A stretch of 64,000 nucleotides of DNA from Paenibacillus odorifer (GCF_000758725.1 NZ_CP009428.1:6138001-6202000), one strand, 5' to 3'; positions 50,643-59,788 are shown, numbered from the stretch's first letter. Numbers and translations are program-made. Notes: generated from the sequence alone by a model not told the origin.

Positions 50643-51719
50643 TTACATTTGCCTGTCAATAAGAACTTGCTTCTGTAAACGTTTGAGCCCATCCTGAATA
50701 TTACGGGCCCGCACCTCCCCAATTCCGTCCACTTCATCCAATTCAGCAATGCTTGCGGACATCAAATTAGGCAGCATTTCAAACCGCTCCACCAGATTGT
50801 GAATGATCACATTCGGAAGCCGCGGAATTTTGTTAAGCAGGCGATAACCACGTGGAGTCACCACTTCTTCAGAGGTAATTGCCGTAGAAGAATAACCCAG
50901 TATACGGGCAATATGGTTGTCATCCATCAGATCATCATCGCTTATCCGTTTGAGACCGGCGATAATTTCACGGATTTTATCCTCCTGCTCTTCCTTAGCA
51001 TAGTCTCTGTATAGAAGCCATGCTTCTTCCTCTGTATTTCCAACCAGTTCTTCCATCTGCATGCTGATCAGGCGTCCTTCGTTGCCCAATTCGTTGATAT
51101 AACGTTTGATCTCCATTTTTATGCGCAGAACCATCTCTACACGCTGGATAACACCCACTACTTCAGCAACGGTAACAATGCCCTCATATTCTGAAGCTGA
51201 CAAATTCGTCAGTCCTTGCGTGAGCACTGCTTTATACTTCTCGAGTGTCTGAATCGCTTGGTTAGCCTTTGCCAAAATTGCGCCGATCTCTTTGAGTGCA
51301 TAACGTATCGAGCCTTGATAAAGCGTGATGATATTGCGGCGTTGTGAAATGGAAACCACCAGCTTACCCGTTTGCTTCGCTACCCGCTCCGCGGTCCGGT
51401 GACGGATCCCCGTCTCGATGGATGAGATAGAGGAATCCGGTATAAGTTGTGTATTAGCATACAATATACGCTTTAAATCCTCGCTTAGAATAATAGCTCC
51501 GTCCATTTTAGCTAGCTCATATAAATAATTGGGCGAAAAATCGCAGTTAATGGAGAATCCGCCATCCACTACGTCCATCACCTCAGGACTGTACCCTACG
51601 ACAATAAGTGCCCCTGTCTTAGCGCGCAGCACATTCTCCAAACCTTCCCGAAAAGGTGTACCCGGTGCCGCCAGTCTGAGCAGATCATTCATATTCTCTA
51701 ATTGGTTATATTCTTTCAT
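50643..51719 (-). CDS. disA: DNA-integrity scanning diadenylate cyclase DisA
   Basis: A 358-residue enzyme that makes cyclic di-AMP from two ATP. The DAC domain (about 10-145) carries the DGA motif at residues 73-75 and the RHR motif at 106-108 (GIRHRTAER). A helical spine follows, and the C-terminal helix-hairpin-helix domain (LDEVDGIGEVRARNIQDGLK) binds branched DNA. It lies 13 nt after radA; RadA is a known modulator of DisA activity in Bacillus. Confidence 0.97.
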   Translation of the reverse strand: MKEYNQLENMNDLLRLAAPGTPFREGLENVLRAKTGALIVVGYSPEVMDVVDGGFSINCDFSPNYLYELAKMDGAIILSEDLKRILYANTQLIPDSSISSIETGIRHRTAERVAKQTGKLVVSISQRRNIITLYQGSIRYALKEIGAILAKANQAIQTLEKYKAVLTQGLTNLSASEYEGIVTVAEVVGVIQRVEMVLRIKMEIKRYINELGNEGRLISMQMEELVGNTEEEAWLLYRDYAKEEQEDKIREIIAGLKRISDDDLMDDNHIARILGYSSTAITSEEVVTPRGYRLLNKIPRLPNVIIHNLVERFEMLPNLMSASIAELDEVDGIGEVRARNIQDGLKRLQKQVLIDRQM

Positions 51720-51732
51720 ATCCCTGTGCCCC

Positions 51733-53100
51733 CTAATCTAACGCGACCGATAGTGCATCTGCTACGGTACTGACGCCAATAATCTGGATATCTTGCGGGT
51801 GCTTCCATCCCTTCATGCTCTTCTCAGGCATAATCACCCGCCGGAAGCCAAGCTTTGCGGCCTCCTTAACGCGCATTTCCGCGCGCGAAACGCCTCTTAC
51901 CTCACCGGTAAGTCCTACTTCTCCGAAGAAAACGTCGTAAGGTTTTGTTGAAATATCACGAAAACTGGAGGCGATACTAATAGCTACAGCTAGATCAATC
52001 GCCGGTTCATCCAGCTTTACTCCCCCGGCAACATTCAGGTATGCATCCTGATTCTGCAGGAACATGCCCATCCGTTTCTCGAGTACAGCGATAATAAGTG
52101 CCATCCGCTGGTGATCCATGCCTGTGCACATTCGCCGTGGGGAAGGGAAGTGGGTGGCAGCAACAAGTGCCTGAAGTTCTACAAGCACAGGTCTAGTTCC
52201 CTCCATACTTGCCACCACAGTAGAACCAGCCACGCCAAGCGGACGTTCCGATAAAAAGAGCTCCGATGGATTCTCTACTTCGGTAAGCCCCGCTTCACCC
52301 ATTTCGAAAATGCCGATTTCATTCGTAGAGCCAAAGCGGTTTTTTACAGCCCGCAAAAGTCTATACGTATGATGCCGCTCACCCTCAAAATACAGCACGC
52401 AGTCCACCATATGTTCAAGCATCCGTGGTCCAGCAATAGCCCCTTCCTTGGTAACATGACCAACGAGAACTGTTGCAATTCCACGAATCTTAGCGATACG
52501 CATAAATCTTGTCGTACACTCCCGAACCTGGGTCACGCTGCCTGGCGCACTCGTTACTTCTGGCATAAATACGGTCTGAATAGAATCGATGACAAGAAAT
52601 TGTGGCTGGATTTGTTCGATCGCTTCTTCTATGCTTTCCATATTTGTCTCACATAGTACATAAAGCTCCGTTGACAACGCATCGAGGCGATCCGCGCGCA
52701 GCTTAGTTTGCCTTACCGATTCTTCGCCCGAGATATACAGTACTCGCAATCCCTGTGTTGTAAGGGCATGCGAGGTCTGTAATAAGAGCGTAGATTTACC
52801 GATTCCTGGGTCTCCCCCTACTAGTACCAGCGATCCTGGTACGATCCCCCCACCGAGAACACGGTTAAGCTCACCTATACCTGTCAGTATGCGCGGTTCC
52901 TTGTCACTTTCTATACTTATGATCGACTGTGCCTTTTCTTTACTATGAAAAATAGGGGCATTCATTCCCTGTGTTTTGACTACGCTTTCCGTTTCCTCCA
53001 CCATGGAGTTCCAAGCCTGGCACCCTGGGCATTTCCCGAACCATTTTGGCGATTCGTATCCACAGTCGGTGCAAAAAAATTTTGTTTTTGCTTTAGCCAT
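51733..53100 (-). CDS. radA: DNA repair protein RadA (Sms)
   Basis: A 455-residue RecA-like branch-migration ATPase. The N-terminal zinc finger FFCTDCGYESPKWFGKCPGC is intact. Walker A is GGDPGIGKST, and the RadA-specific KNRFG motif is in LRAVKNRFGSTNEIG. The C-terminal Lon-like domain holds GGVKLDEPAIDLAVAISIAS. Its ATG follows AAGGAGAAC. It is 13 nt before disA; clpC lies upstream across a terminator, so radA has its own start. Confidence 0.97.
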   Translation of the reverse strand: MAKAKTKFFCTDCGYESPKWFGKCPGCQAWNSMVEETESVVKTQGMNAPIFHSKEKAQSIISIESDKEPRILTGIGELNRVLGGGIVPGSLVLVGGDPGIGKSTLLLQTSHALTTQGLRVLYISGEESVRQTKLRADRLDALSTELYVLCETNMESIEEAIEQIQPQFLVIDSIQTVFMPEVTSAPGSVTQVRECTTRFMRIAKIRGIATVLVGHVTKEGAIAGPRMLEHMVDCVLYFEGERHHTYRLLRAVKNRFGSTNEIGIFEMGEAGLTEVENPSELFLSERPLGVAGSTVVASMEGTRPVLVELQALVAATHFPSPRRMCTGMDHQRMALIIAVLEKRMGMFLQNQDAYLNVAGGVKLDEPAIDLAVAISIASSFRDISTKPYDVFFGEVGLTGEVRGVSRAEMRVKEAAKLGFRRVIMPEKSMKGWKHPQDIQIIGVSTVADALSVALD

Positions 53101-53233
53101 TTGTTCTCCTTACGGTCCGAACTGTTTACAATTCGGATCATTTTCTTCTAATGAAAGTTTACCATTTCTACCCCCTTAACGAAAGGTCATTCGGTATTTG
53201 CATTAAATGTATATTTTAAATTGATCTATTTCC

Positions 53234-53276
53234 AATAAAAAAAGCTTCCGCTCCTCTATAAATAAGGAGCGAAAGC
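53234..53276 (-). terminator. Terminator of the ctsR-clpC operon
   Basis: GCTTTCGCTCCT and AGGAGCGGAAGC pair over 12 positions (one mismatch) with an 8-nt loop, followed on the minus strand by TTTTTTTATTGG. It begins about 10 nt after the clpC stop. Confidence 0.93.
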
Positions 53277-53286
53277 CTTGTTTATT

Positions 53287-55755
53287 TTATTCAGATTCTA
53301 CTTCTTTTTCAAGCGCTGGCGCTACTGGAGCGTCCACTTTAGTCACCACAAGTTCTCCGCCGACCTCATCAATATTGAGGGAATCACCCTTTTGGATATT
53401 TCCTCTCAACAATTCCTCAGAAAGACGGTCCTCAATATGCTTCTGAATTGCCCGGCGCAATGGACGTGCACCAAAGGCTGGGTCATAACCTTCTTTAGCC
53501 AAGAAGGCCTTCGCTGCATCCGTAAGTACGAAATCAACATCATATTCACGCAGGCGCTTGCGGAGCTCATCAGACATCAACGTAACGATCTCAGCGATAT
53601 GTTTCTCATCGAGTGAGTGGAAGACGATGATTTCGTCGATCCGGTTCAAGAACTCTGGACGGAAGCTCTTCTTGAGCTCTTCCATAACCTTGCCCTTCAT
53701 ATTGCCGTATTCTGCTCCTGCATCTTGCACAGCCGTGAATCCAAGTGTCGAATTCTTCTTGATTGCCTGTGCGCCTACGTTAGAGGTCAGAATGATAAGT
53801 GTATTACGGAAGTCAACTACCCGGCCTTTAGAGTCGGTAAGGCGACCATCTTCAAGCACTTGCAGCAAAATGTTGAATACTTCCGGATGCGCTTTTTCAA
53901 TTTCATCAAGCAGTACTACAGAGTATGGTTTACGACGTACCTTCTCTGTTAATTGGCCGCCTTCTTCATAGCCGACATATCCAGGAGGGGCACCAACTAA
54001 ACGGGACGTGGAGTGCTTCTCCATGTATTCCGACATATCAATACGAATGACCGCATTTTCATCGCCGAACATAGCTTCAGCAAGCGCACGTGCCAACTCA
54101 GTTTTACCTACACCCGTAGGACCGAGGAAGATAAACGAGCCCATTGGACGTTTCGGATCTTTAAGACCCGCACGCGCCCGGCGCAATGCCCGGCTGACAG
54201 CCTTAACAGCTTCGTCCTGACCAATCACTCGTTCATGCAACAGAGCTTCCATGTTAAGCAGACGGTCGGTCTCTTCTTCCTTCAGCTTGCTTACAGGGAT
54301 CCCCGTCCAGCTTGCGACAACCTGTGCGATATCTTCAGGTGTAACTTCAGAGTCGGTGCGTCCTTGTTTTTCTTTCCACTGGTTCTTAGTCGTATCAAGC
54401 TCTTCACGGATTTTTTGCTCCGTATCACGCAGGGCAGCCGCTTTCTCAAACTCTTGGCTCTGAACAGCGGAATCCTTCTCCTTGCGGATATCATCCAAGC
54501 GCATTTCTAGTTCCTTCAGATTTGGCGGGATAGTGTAAGAGTGAAGCCTTACTTTAGACCCTGCTTCATCGATAAGGTCAATGGCTTTATCCGGCAGGAA
54601 CCGATCCGGAATGTAACGATCAGACAGCTTTACAGCTTCCACGATAGCTTCATCCGTAATTTTCACACGGTGATGTGCTTCATAACGATCGCGAAGTCCA
54701 AATAGAATTTGTACCGCTTCTTCTGGAGATGGCTGATCCACCGTAATCGGTTGGAAACGGCGCTCCAAAGCTGCATCTTTTTCAATATATTTACGATATT
54801 CATCCAGCGTCGTCGCACCGATGCACTGAAGTTCTCCGCGGGCTAAAGCCGGCTTAAGAATGTTAGATGCATCAATAGCACCTTCTGCGCCACCAGCACC
54901 GATCAGCGTATGAAGCTCATCGATAAAGAGTACGATATTCCCCGCTTGGCGAATCTCATCCATGATTTTCTTGAGGCGGTCTTCAAACTCACCGCGATAT
55001 TTAGTACCAGCCACTACAGAACCCATATCGAGCGTCATTACGCGTTTGTCGCGCAGTGTTTCTGGAATTTCATTATTAATGATCTTTTGGGCCAAGCCTT
55101 CAGCAATGGCTGTTTTACCAACCCCAGGTTCACCTATCAACACGGGGTTGTTCTTCGTCCGGCGGCTCAGTACCTGAATAACACGTTCAATTTCCTTGCT
55201 ACGACCGATAACTGGATCCAGGTTGCCATCCTTGGCATAAGCCGTCAAATCGCGTGCTAGGCCGTCTAGAGTCGGTGTGCTAACATTAGCAGGTGTTCCG
55301 CTATGACTGGATGCAGCCTCGCTGCTTCCCAGAAGCTGAAGCACTTGCTGACGAGCTTTGTTCAAGCTGATGCCGAGGTTATTAAGCACACGAGCCGCGA
55401 CACCTTCTCCTTCACGAATAAGTCCTAGCAGAATATGCTCAGTGCCGACATACGTATGTCCCAGCTTGCGGGCTTCGTCCATCGACAACTCGATTACTTT
55501 TTTGGCGCGAGGAGTATAAGCAATGTTCGTAGGTTGTTCTTGGCCTCTGCCAATCAGTGTCTCCACTTCGTCCTGGATTTTCTCAAGACCCAGACCCAAA
55601 GCGATTAATGCTTTAGCAGCAATGCCGTCTCCTTCACGAATAAGTCCTAGCAAAATATGTTCTGTGCCAATATTGTTGTGTCCTAAACGAACAGCTTCTT
55701 CCTGCGCTAGCGCTAGCACTTTTTGTGCGCGTTCCGTAAATCTTCCAAACATCAT
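53287..55755 (-). CDS. clpC: Class III stress ATPase ClpC
   Basis: An 822-residue HSP100 unfoldase that feeds ClpP. Two N-terminal Clp repeats contain the pair GTEHILLGLIREG (seen twice). AAA+ module 1 has Walker A GEPGVGKTAIAEG; the middle domain carries a UVR motif (QEFEKAAALRDTEQKI); module 2 has GPTGVGKTELARAL. In Bacillus it works with McsB as adaptor and degrades CtsR. Two adjacent ATGs are possible; MMFGRFTERAQKV matches homologues. It is last in the CtsR operon. Confidence 0.98.
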   Translation of the reverse strand: MMFGRFTERAQKVLALAQEEAVRLGHNNIGTEHILLGLIREGDGIAAKALIALGLGLEKIQDEVETLIGRGQEQPTNIAYTPRAKKVIELSMDEARKLGHTYVGTEHILLGLIREGEGVAARVLNNLGISLNKARQQVLQLLGSSEAASSHSGTPANVSTPTLDGLARDLTAYAKDGNLDPVIGRSKEIERVIQVLSRRTKNNPVLIGEPGVGKTAIAEGLAQKIINNEIPETLRDKRVMTLDMGSVVAGTKYRGEFEDRLKKIMDEIRQAGNIVLFIDELHTLIGAGGAEGAIDASNILKPALARGELQCIGATTLDEYRKYIEKDAALERRFQPITVDQPSPEEAVQILFGLRDRYEAHHRVKITDEAIVEAVKLSDRYIPDRFLPDKAIDLIDEAGSKVRLHSYTIPPNLKELEMRLDDIRKEKDSAVQSQEFEKAAALRDTEQKIREELDTTKNQWKEKQGRTDSEVTPEDIAQVVASWTGIPVSKLKEEETDRLLNMEALLHERVIGQDEAVKAVSRALRRARAGLKDPKRPMGSFIFLGPTGVGKTELARALAEAMFGDENAVIRIDMSEYMEKHSTSRLVGAPPGYVGYEEGGQLTEKVRRKPYSVVLLDEIEKAHPEVFNILLQVLEDGRLTDSKGRVVDFRNTLIILTSNVGAQAIKKNSTLGFTAVQDAGAEYGNMKGKVMEELKKSFRPEFLNRIDEIIVFHSLDEKHIAEIVTLMSDELRKRLREYDVDFVLTDAAKAFLAKEGYDPAFGARPLRRAIQKHIEDRLSEELLRGNIQKGDSLNIDEVGGELVVTKVDAPVAPALEKEVESE

Positions 55756-55790
55756 ATCTCCTGCACCTCCATGAATAATAAATATCTATA

Positions 55791-56855
55791 TTAATGTTGT
55801 GTTCCCAGTGTTTCTCGGAGCAGTTTCGCCCGATACATATCCCGTTCAGTAGCGTTCATCTCGTCACCGAACATTTTTTGCAGAAATCCTGGCTGTGTCT
55901 TAACGTTAAGCTCATTAAGCACGGAAATCGAAGGGCCTTCCAGTATGCCAAGGTCGACCCCAAGTCTCACATCAGACAGCCGTTGTGCGGATTCTTTAAG
56001 CTCCATTAGAGCTGCATAACACAAAATCCCATAAGATCTTTTCACTCGGTCTGTAATTCTTAAAGCGGAATCTACAAGCAGCCTTTCACGGGCATTTCGT
56101 TCATGCTCTATAATCTGGGTGACTACACTGTGAAGGTTCTCGATGATTTCACTTTCCGTTTGACCGAGAGTAATCTGATTGGAAATTTGAAAGATGTTCC
56201 CTACTGCTTCGCTGCCCTCACCATAAATTCCTCTTACAGTCAATCCCACTTGATTCACTGCTGACAATATGCGATTGATCTGTTGGGTCATTACTAGTGC
56301 TGGCAAATGCAGCATTACTGAGGCACGTAGCCCTGTACCCACATTGGTGGGACAACTGGTCAAGTATCCTCTTTTATCATCAAAAGCGTAATTAACAGCC
56401 GATTCGAAGATATCATCGATGGCTGTCGCACGTTCCCATGCTTCTCTTACCTGAAGACCCGGGAACAGACATTGGATCCGCAGATGGTCTTCTTCGTTAA
56501 TCATGATGCTGACCGACTCATCTTCATTTAATATCACAGCTGCACCACGTGAATCATTAGCCAGATTAGGACTGATGAGATGTTTCTCGACCAATACCTT
56601 TTTGTCCAGTTCATTCACTTCAGCAAGCTTTATCAGTTGAAAAGATCCGAATTCGGCAGCAGTTTCCCCATGAAACACAGGGGCCAGCAGCTCTAATACT
56701 TCTTCCGATTGCTCTAAGGAAGCAAGCATAGGGAATGGAAGATGCTCTAAGTTACGTGCAATACGCATACGGCTGCTAATTACAATCTCGGAGTGACTGC
56801 CTCCCGAGCGCATCCAATCACTAAGCGCTTGTTCAGTAAATCGGAGACTTGACAT
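55791..56855 (-). CDS. mcsB: Protein-arginine kinase McsB
   Basis: A 354-residue phosphagen-kinase-like enzyme that phosphorylates arginines, tagging proteins for ClpCP. Nucleotide-binding blocks are SSRMRIARNLEHLPFP, INEEDHLRIQCLFPG and GTGLRASVMLHLPALV; the phosphagen-specificity cysteine segment is LTSCPTNVGTG. The C-terminal part contains QRLSDVRLGVDLGI. It lies between mcsA (28 nt) and clpC (35 nt) in the standard order. Confidence 0.97.
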   Translation of the reverse strand: MSSLRFTEQALSDWMRSGGSHSEIVISSRMRIARNLEHLPFPMLASLEQSEEVLELLAPVFHGETAAEFGSFQLIKLAEVNELDKKVLVEKHLISPNLANDSRGAAVILNEDESVSIMINEEDHLRIQCLFPGLQVREAWERATAIDDIFESAVNYAFDDKRGYLTSCPTNVGTGLRASVMLHLPALVMTQQINRILSAVNQVGLTVRGIYGEGSEAVGNIFQISNQITLGQTESEIIENLHSVVTQIIEHERNARERLLVDSALRITDRVKRSYGILCYAALMELKESAQRLSDVRLGVDLGILEGPSISVLNELNVKTQPGFLQKMFGDEMNATERDMYRAKLLRETLGTQH

Positions 56856-56883
56856 GTCATATCCCCCCTATATATCAAAGACT

Positions 56884-57408
56884 TTACTCTTGTGCCATTT
56901 CTTTTTCAAGTTGGCGAATTTGATCTCGCAGCTCTGCCGCAGTTTCGAATTCCTCCTGTGCGATACTTTGCTGTAATTCCAGCTTCAATTCATCAATTTG
57001 CCGTTTGAACACAATCTGTGCTCCAGCACGTTTGGGAATCTTGCCTACATGCGAAGTGCTGCCATGCACCCGTTTAAAGAGCGGGTCCAGTGCACTGTTA
57101 AAATATTTATAACAGGAGCTGCAGCCAAAACGACCCAATTTGCTAAACTGCGAGTACGTCATCCCACAATTCTCACATTGCAGACTCTGCGTAGTCTTCG
57201 TAGCAGCCGTCTTTTCCTTACCGGCCCCTTCGAGATCAAGCAGACCGGACAGCAAGCTGTGAATGGAGAATCCTCCAGCAGTTCCCGGGATCAGTTCACC
57301 CTTCTCCCGCGCACAGCTCTCGCAGATATGAAATTCTGTCTTCTCTCCATTCACGATCTTGGTGAAATGGAGTGTTGCTGGCTTGACGCCACATTCCTGA
57401 CATTGCAT
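56884..57408 (-). CDS. mcsA: McsA, zinc-finger activator of McsB
   Basis: A 174-residue protein with several zinc-type CxxC pairs: CQEC near the start, CESC, CENC and CSSC. A C-terminal UVR motif reads IAQEEFETAAELRDQIRQLE. McsA activates McsB and modulates CtsR in Bacillus. The ATG at 57408 (MQCQECG) is chosen because the first zinc pair follows directly and GGAGGGG lies 9 nt upstream. It lies 30 nt after ctsR. Confidence 0.95.
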   Translation of the reverse strand: MQCQECGVKPATLHFTKIVNGEKTEFHICESCAREKGELIPGTAGGFSIHSLLSGLLDLEGAGKEKTAATKTTQSLQCENCGMTYSQFSKLGRFGCSSCYKYFNSALDPLFKRVHGSTSHVGKIPKRAGAQIVFKRQIDELKLELQQSIAQEEFETAAELRDQIRQLEKEMAQE

Positions 57409-57438
57409 AAGCGAAAGCCCCTCCCTTATGATTGACAA

Positions 57439-57900
57439 TTATTTGCCTAACAAAGAGATTAACATCGCCTTCATAATCTTGGCCCGAATCTCATCCCGAT
57501 ATGGAATCTTAACCGTTAGGCAATCCCGAGAAACAGCAGCGCGCATAAGACACGCCTCACGCTTGCTTAGAAAACCAGCTTCCTCCAGTTGATAAATCAA
57601 CCCTTCGGCAGCGTTCTGATCTATCCCGCCACCTATAGTATGGTTTAAATGGGCATGCAGTGCCACGTTGGGTGGCAATTCAAAACGTTGAATACGAATA
57701 TATCCCCCGCCACCACGCTTACTTTCCACCACATAGCCTTTTTCCAGTGTAAAGCGTGTACTAATAACATAATTGATCTGTGACGGTACGCATGAGAACT
57801 GGTCCGCCAGGTCATTTCGCTGGATTTCCACCGTACCTTCGGGACTTTCATGCAAAATATTCTTCAGATATTGTTCAATAATATCAGAGATATTGCGCAT
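57439..57900 (-). CDS. ctsR: Class III heat-shock repressor CtsR
   Basis: A 153-residue dimeric repressor. The winged helix-turn-helix region (about 1-70) includes CVPSQINYVISTRFTLEKGY and the wing ESKRGGGGYIRI, whose glycine-rich loop is the heat-sensing element. The C-terminal four-helix domain follows. The ATG at 57900 lies 7 nt after TGGAGG. It heads the ctsR-mcsA-mcsB-clpC operon, and its own operator sits over the promoter (58050-58066). Confidence 0.97.
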   Translation of the reverse strand: MRNISDIIEQYLKNILHESPEGTVEIQRNDLADQFSCVPSQINYVISTRFTLEKGYVVESKRGGGGYIRIQRFELPPNVALHAHLNHTIGGGIDQNAAEGLIYQLEEAGFLSKREACLMRAAVSRDCLTVKIPYRDEIRAKIMKAMLISLLGK

Positions 57901-58049
57901 CACTCATCCTCCAGTGCTCTTTAAAGCTTCATAATATCGGTTGCGGCCCGCATCCTTAATGACATTCATTAGTGAACTTCATTCATATAAGTCTGAAGAA
58001 AACTTCACGAATTCAGAGGATCGCACTGTATGTCATCAGGTGCGTTGAC

Positions 58050-58066
58050 TTTGACTTTCTTTGACT
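58050..58066 (-). promoter_or_regulatory. CtsR operator
   Basis: The minus strand reads AGTCAAA-GAA-AGTCAAA, a full match to the CtsR direct heptad repeat (RGTCAAA-NAN-RGTCAAA). A third GTCAA copy follows at once (58045-58049). It lies 7 nt downstream of the -10 box, covering the transcription start. Confidence 0.93.
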
Positions 58067-58073
58067 TTTTAAT

Positions 58074-58101
58074 ATTATAACATATTCTGTGCTAATTCCA
58101 A
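58074..58101 (-). promoter_or_regulatory. Sigma-A promoter of the ctsR operon
   Basis: TTGGAA, 16-nt spacer, TATAAT on the minus strand. Adjacent to the CtsR operator. It predicts a leader of about 165 nt before ctsR. Confidence 0.8.
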
Positions 58102-58144
58102 GAGGATTCTCTTATTTTTCACTTTTTTCAGCGAATGTATTCGG

Positions 58145-58182
58145 AAATAAAGAACTCTCCCAGCATCTTTCGAAGGGGAGAG
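58145..58182 (-). terminator. Terminator of the acetyltransferase gene
   Basis: CTCTCCC and GGGAGAG form a perfect 7-bp stem with a 14-nt loop, followed on the minus strand by TTCTTTATTT. It begins 12 nt after the stop codon. Confidence 0.85.
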
Positions 58183-58194
58183 CCTAATTATTTT

Positions 58195-59376
58195 CTAAAA
58201 ATGATCAAAAAGTGCGGTTTCAGCTTGCGGAATGATTTCTTCGAGCCATTCCAGAGCCGTCGGACTACCAGTCACAAGTCCATAACGAGCCAGCTCTGCA
58301 GGGAGTTTATATCCAAACATTAGAATCGTCAGCGTGCCAATATCACAGCTTAAGTCAGCTGCATCCCGTTCACCCTCTATACGCAAGAAAGCTGCTGCTC
58401 CCTCTTCGGAGACCGTCCATTCCCACAACCCGTCATTCCATGGTGCATATTTATCTTCAATATAAATAACCTGTTTCTTCTGACTGCTGTGACGCTTAAA
58501 AGAATAACTCTCCACAAATACTTTAGCATTCACAATACGCGCCATAAAATAAGGATAGTTCTCCTGCTCTATACGCGGATCAGGCAGCAAAAAGGGTAAC
58601 ATATCATCGGATGGCACCAGTTTTAGCGATGCACCGGTCACCATTGAATCGTGATTCGCAAGAAATGTCCACAGCCCCTGCCGGGCCTGTTCGTTCAAAA
58701 ACACAAATTCATCAATGACCAGTTCTCTATTTTCTATCTTATATAGTACGTATCCTTCAGGTTCCCCAAGCTGTGAATAAAATACCGCAGTCTGACCTTC
58801 ATCATCCAGAACAGAGTTCTCCCACCAGTCCAAATCACGCTTAAGTGTTCCGTTATATCTAACTGCAAAACGATTGTATAAGTTGTCCAATACTCCGATA
58901 TCTTTAACACCGCGTCTTACCTTGCCCTCAACTTCAACCTTCTTGGGAAACTTGGCAACAGGAATGGAGTATTTCTTATATTCACAATAAACTTCCCAAC
59001 CAAATTTGCGATAAAAGGGGATCAAGAACGGATGCAGAAAAGATAATGTCTGCCCCGCCTCATTCATCGTTTGCAGCGTATGCGCTAGGAGCTTTGCCAC
59101 ATGTCCCTGTCTGCGATTCTCTGGCCATGTCGCTACCCCAGCGAGCCCTCCCATAGGTACTAATCTACCTTGTATGTACACTTGGAATGGAAGAAGAGTA
59201 AGTTTGGCTTCCAAAGTACCTTCTTCAAAAGCACCCCATACGCGTTCTGCTTTAAATCTTTCCTTAGCATTAGCCCTTTTCTCACTGGGCAGCTTGTATT
59301 GAAAAGCATATTCAGATAAATCCATGCTTAGATTAAACTCTTCTGAGTGCAACTGTCTGATATCCACAAAACTCAC
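58195..59376 (-). CDS. Eis-type GNAT N-acetyltransferase
   Basis: A 393-residue acetyltransferase of the Eis family (COG4552 type). The acetyl-CoA site is in GGLAGVATWPENRRQGHVAK, a GNAT R-x-x-G-x-A pattern. LHPFLIPFYRKFGWEVYCEY is typical of the family. A second GNAT-like fold and a C-terminal SCP2-like domain are expected. Substrates are unknown; related proteins acetylate amines or aminoglycosides. The start is GTG at 59376 or GTG at 59367; the second has the better-spaced GAGGTGA. It is monocistronic, between a DnaA-box cluster and the CtsR operon. Confidence 0.85.
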   Translation of the reverse strand: MSFVDIRQLHSEEFNLSMDLSEYAFQYKLPSEKRANAKERFKAERVWGAFEEGTLEAKLTLLPFQVYIQGRLVPMGGLAGVATWPENRRQGHVAKLLAHTLQTMNEAGQTLSFLHPFLIPFYRKFGWEVYCEYKKYSIPVAKFPKKVEVEGKVRRGVKDIGVLDNLYNRFAVRYNGTLKRDLDWWENSVLDDEGQTAVFYSQLGEPEGYVLYKIENRELVIDEFVFLNEQARQGLWTFLANHDSMVTGASLKLVPSDDMLPFLLPDPRIEQENYPYFMARIVNAKVFVESYSFKRHSSQKKQVIYIEDKYAPWNDGLWEWTVSEEGAAAFLRIEGERDAADLSCDIGTLTILMFGYKLPAELARYGLVTGSPTALEWLEEIIPQAETALFDHF

Positions 59377-59775
59377 CTCACCATTTATGAATTTACTTTT
59401 ATGGTTAGTATAACAAGAGAGTGTATTGTGTGCGAATTATAAGGATATTTTTCGAACTTTTTTTAGTTATCCACAGCTTTAAGCAGTTTCAAAAATAGTC
59501 TTGTAATCTTGTCCTATTCAAGTTAAAATAATTATCCACTTATCAATCCCTCTATCCACATAAATCCGACTATATCCACAGCAACCCGTGTATTACTTAG
59601 GTTTTCTGTTGACAGATCTACATAAATATGTACTTAATCCACACCATTCGGTGATTTTTTGCCTTTTAATTATCTATCCACATGTGCGTAAGTTTTCTGC
59701 AAATTCCAATGAATTATCCACAAGTTTTCCACAATCTATAATAGACGCAAAAAAGCCACTGTCGAGTTATCAACA
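59360..59775 (+). other. Cluster of DnaA-box-like 9-mers
   Basis: Ten 9-mers match TTATCCACA at 8 or 9 positions, all reading on the plus strand. Perfect copies are at 59467 and 59714. Single-mismatch copies start at 59360, 59532, 59552, 59572, 59635, 59674, 59725 and 59767. Three consecutive boxes are exactly 20 bp apart; the next gaps are 63, 39, 40, 11 and 42. The first box overlaps the start of the acetyltransferase gene and the last lies in the rRNA terminator loop. The stretch has no gene, and dnaA or dnaN is not nearby, so it is not a canonical oriC. It resembles the oriC-proximal DnaA-box clusters of B. subtilis. Confidence 0.8.
59407..59415 (-). promoter_or_regulatory. Extended -10 promoter of the acetyltransferase gene
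   Basis: TGTTATACT on the minus strand, with a weak TTCGCA 18 nt upstream of the hexamer. It lies about 30 nt before the start codon, and the DnaA-type boxes begin about 50 nt further upstream. Confidence 0.5.
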
Positions 59776-59779
59776 GTGG
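59748..59779 (-). terminator. Terminator of the rRNA operon
   Basis: CCACTGT and ACAGTGG form a perfect 7-bp stem with a 10-nt loop, followed on the minus strand by CTTTTTTGCG. It begins about 10 nt after 5S rRNA. Confidence 0.9.
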
Positions 59780-59788
59780 TCTATTTGT

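Noticed and set aside
59360..59775. Reading the DnaA-box cluster as the chromosomal oriC
   Set aside because: No dnaA, dnaN, rpmH, rnpA or gyr genes are adjacent, and no clear unwinding element with DnaA-trios was seen. All genes point away from an origin located to the right.
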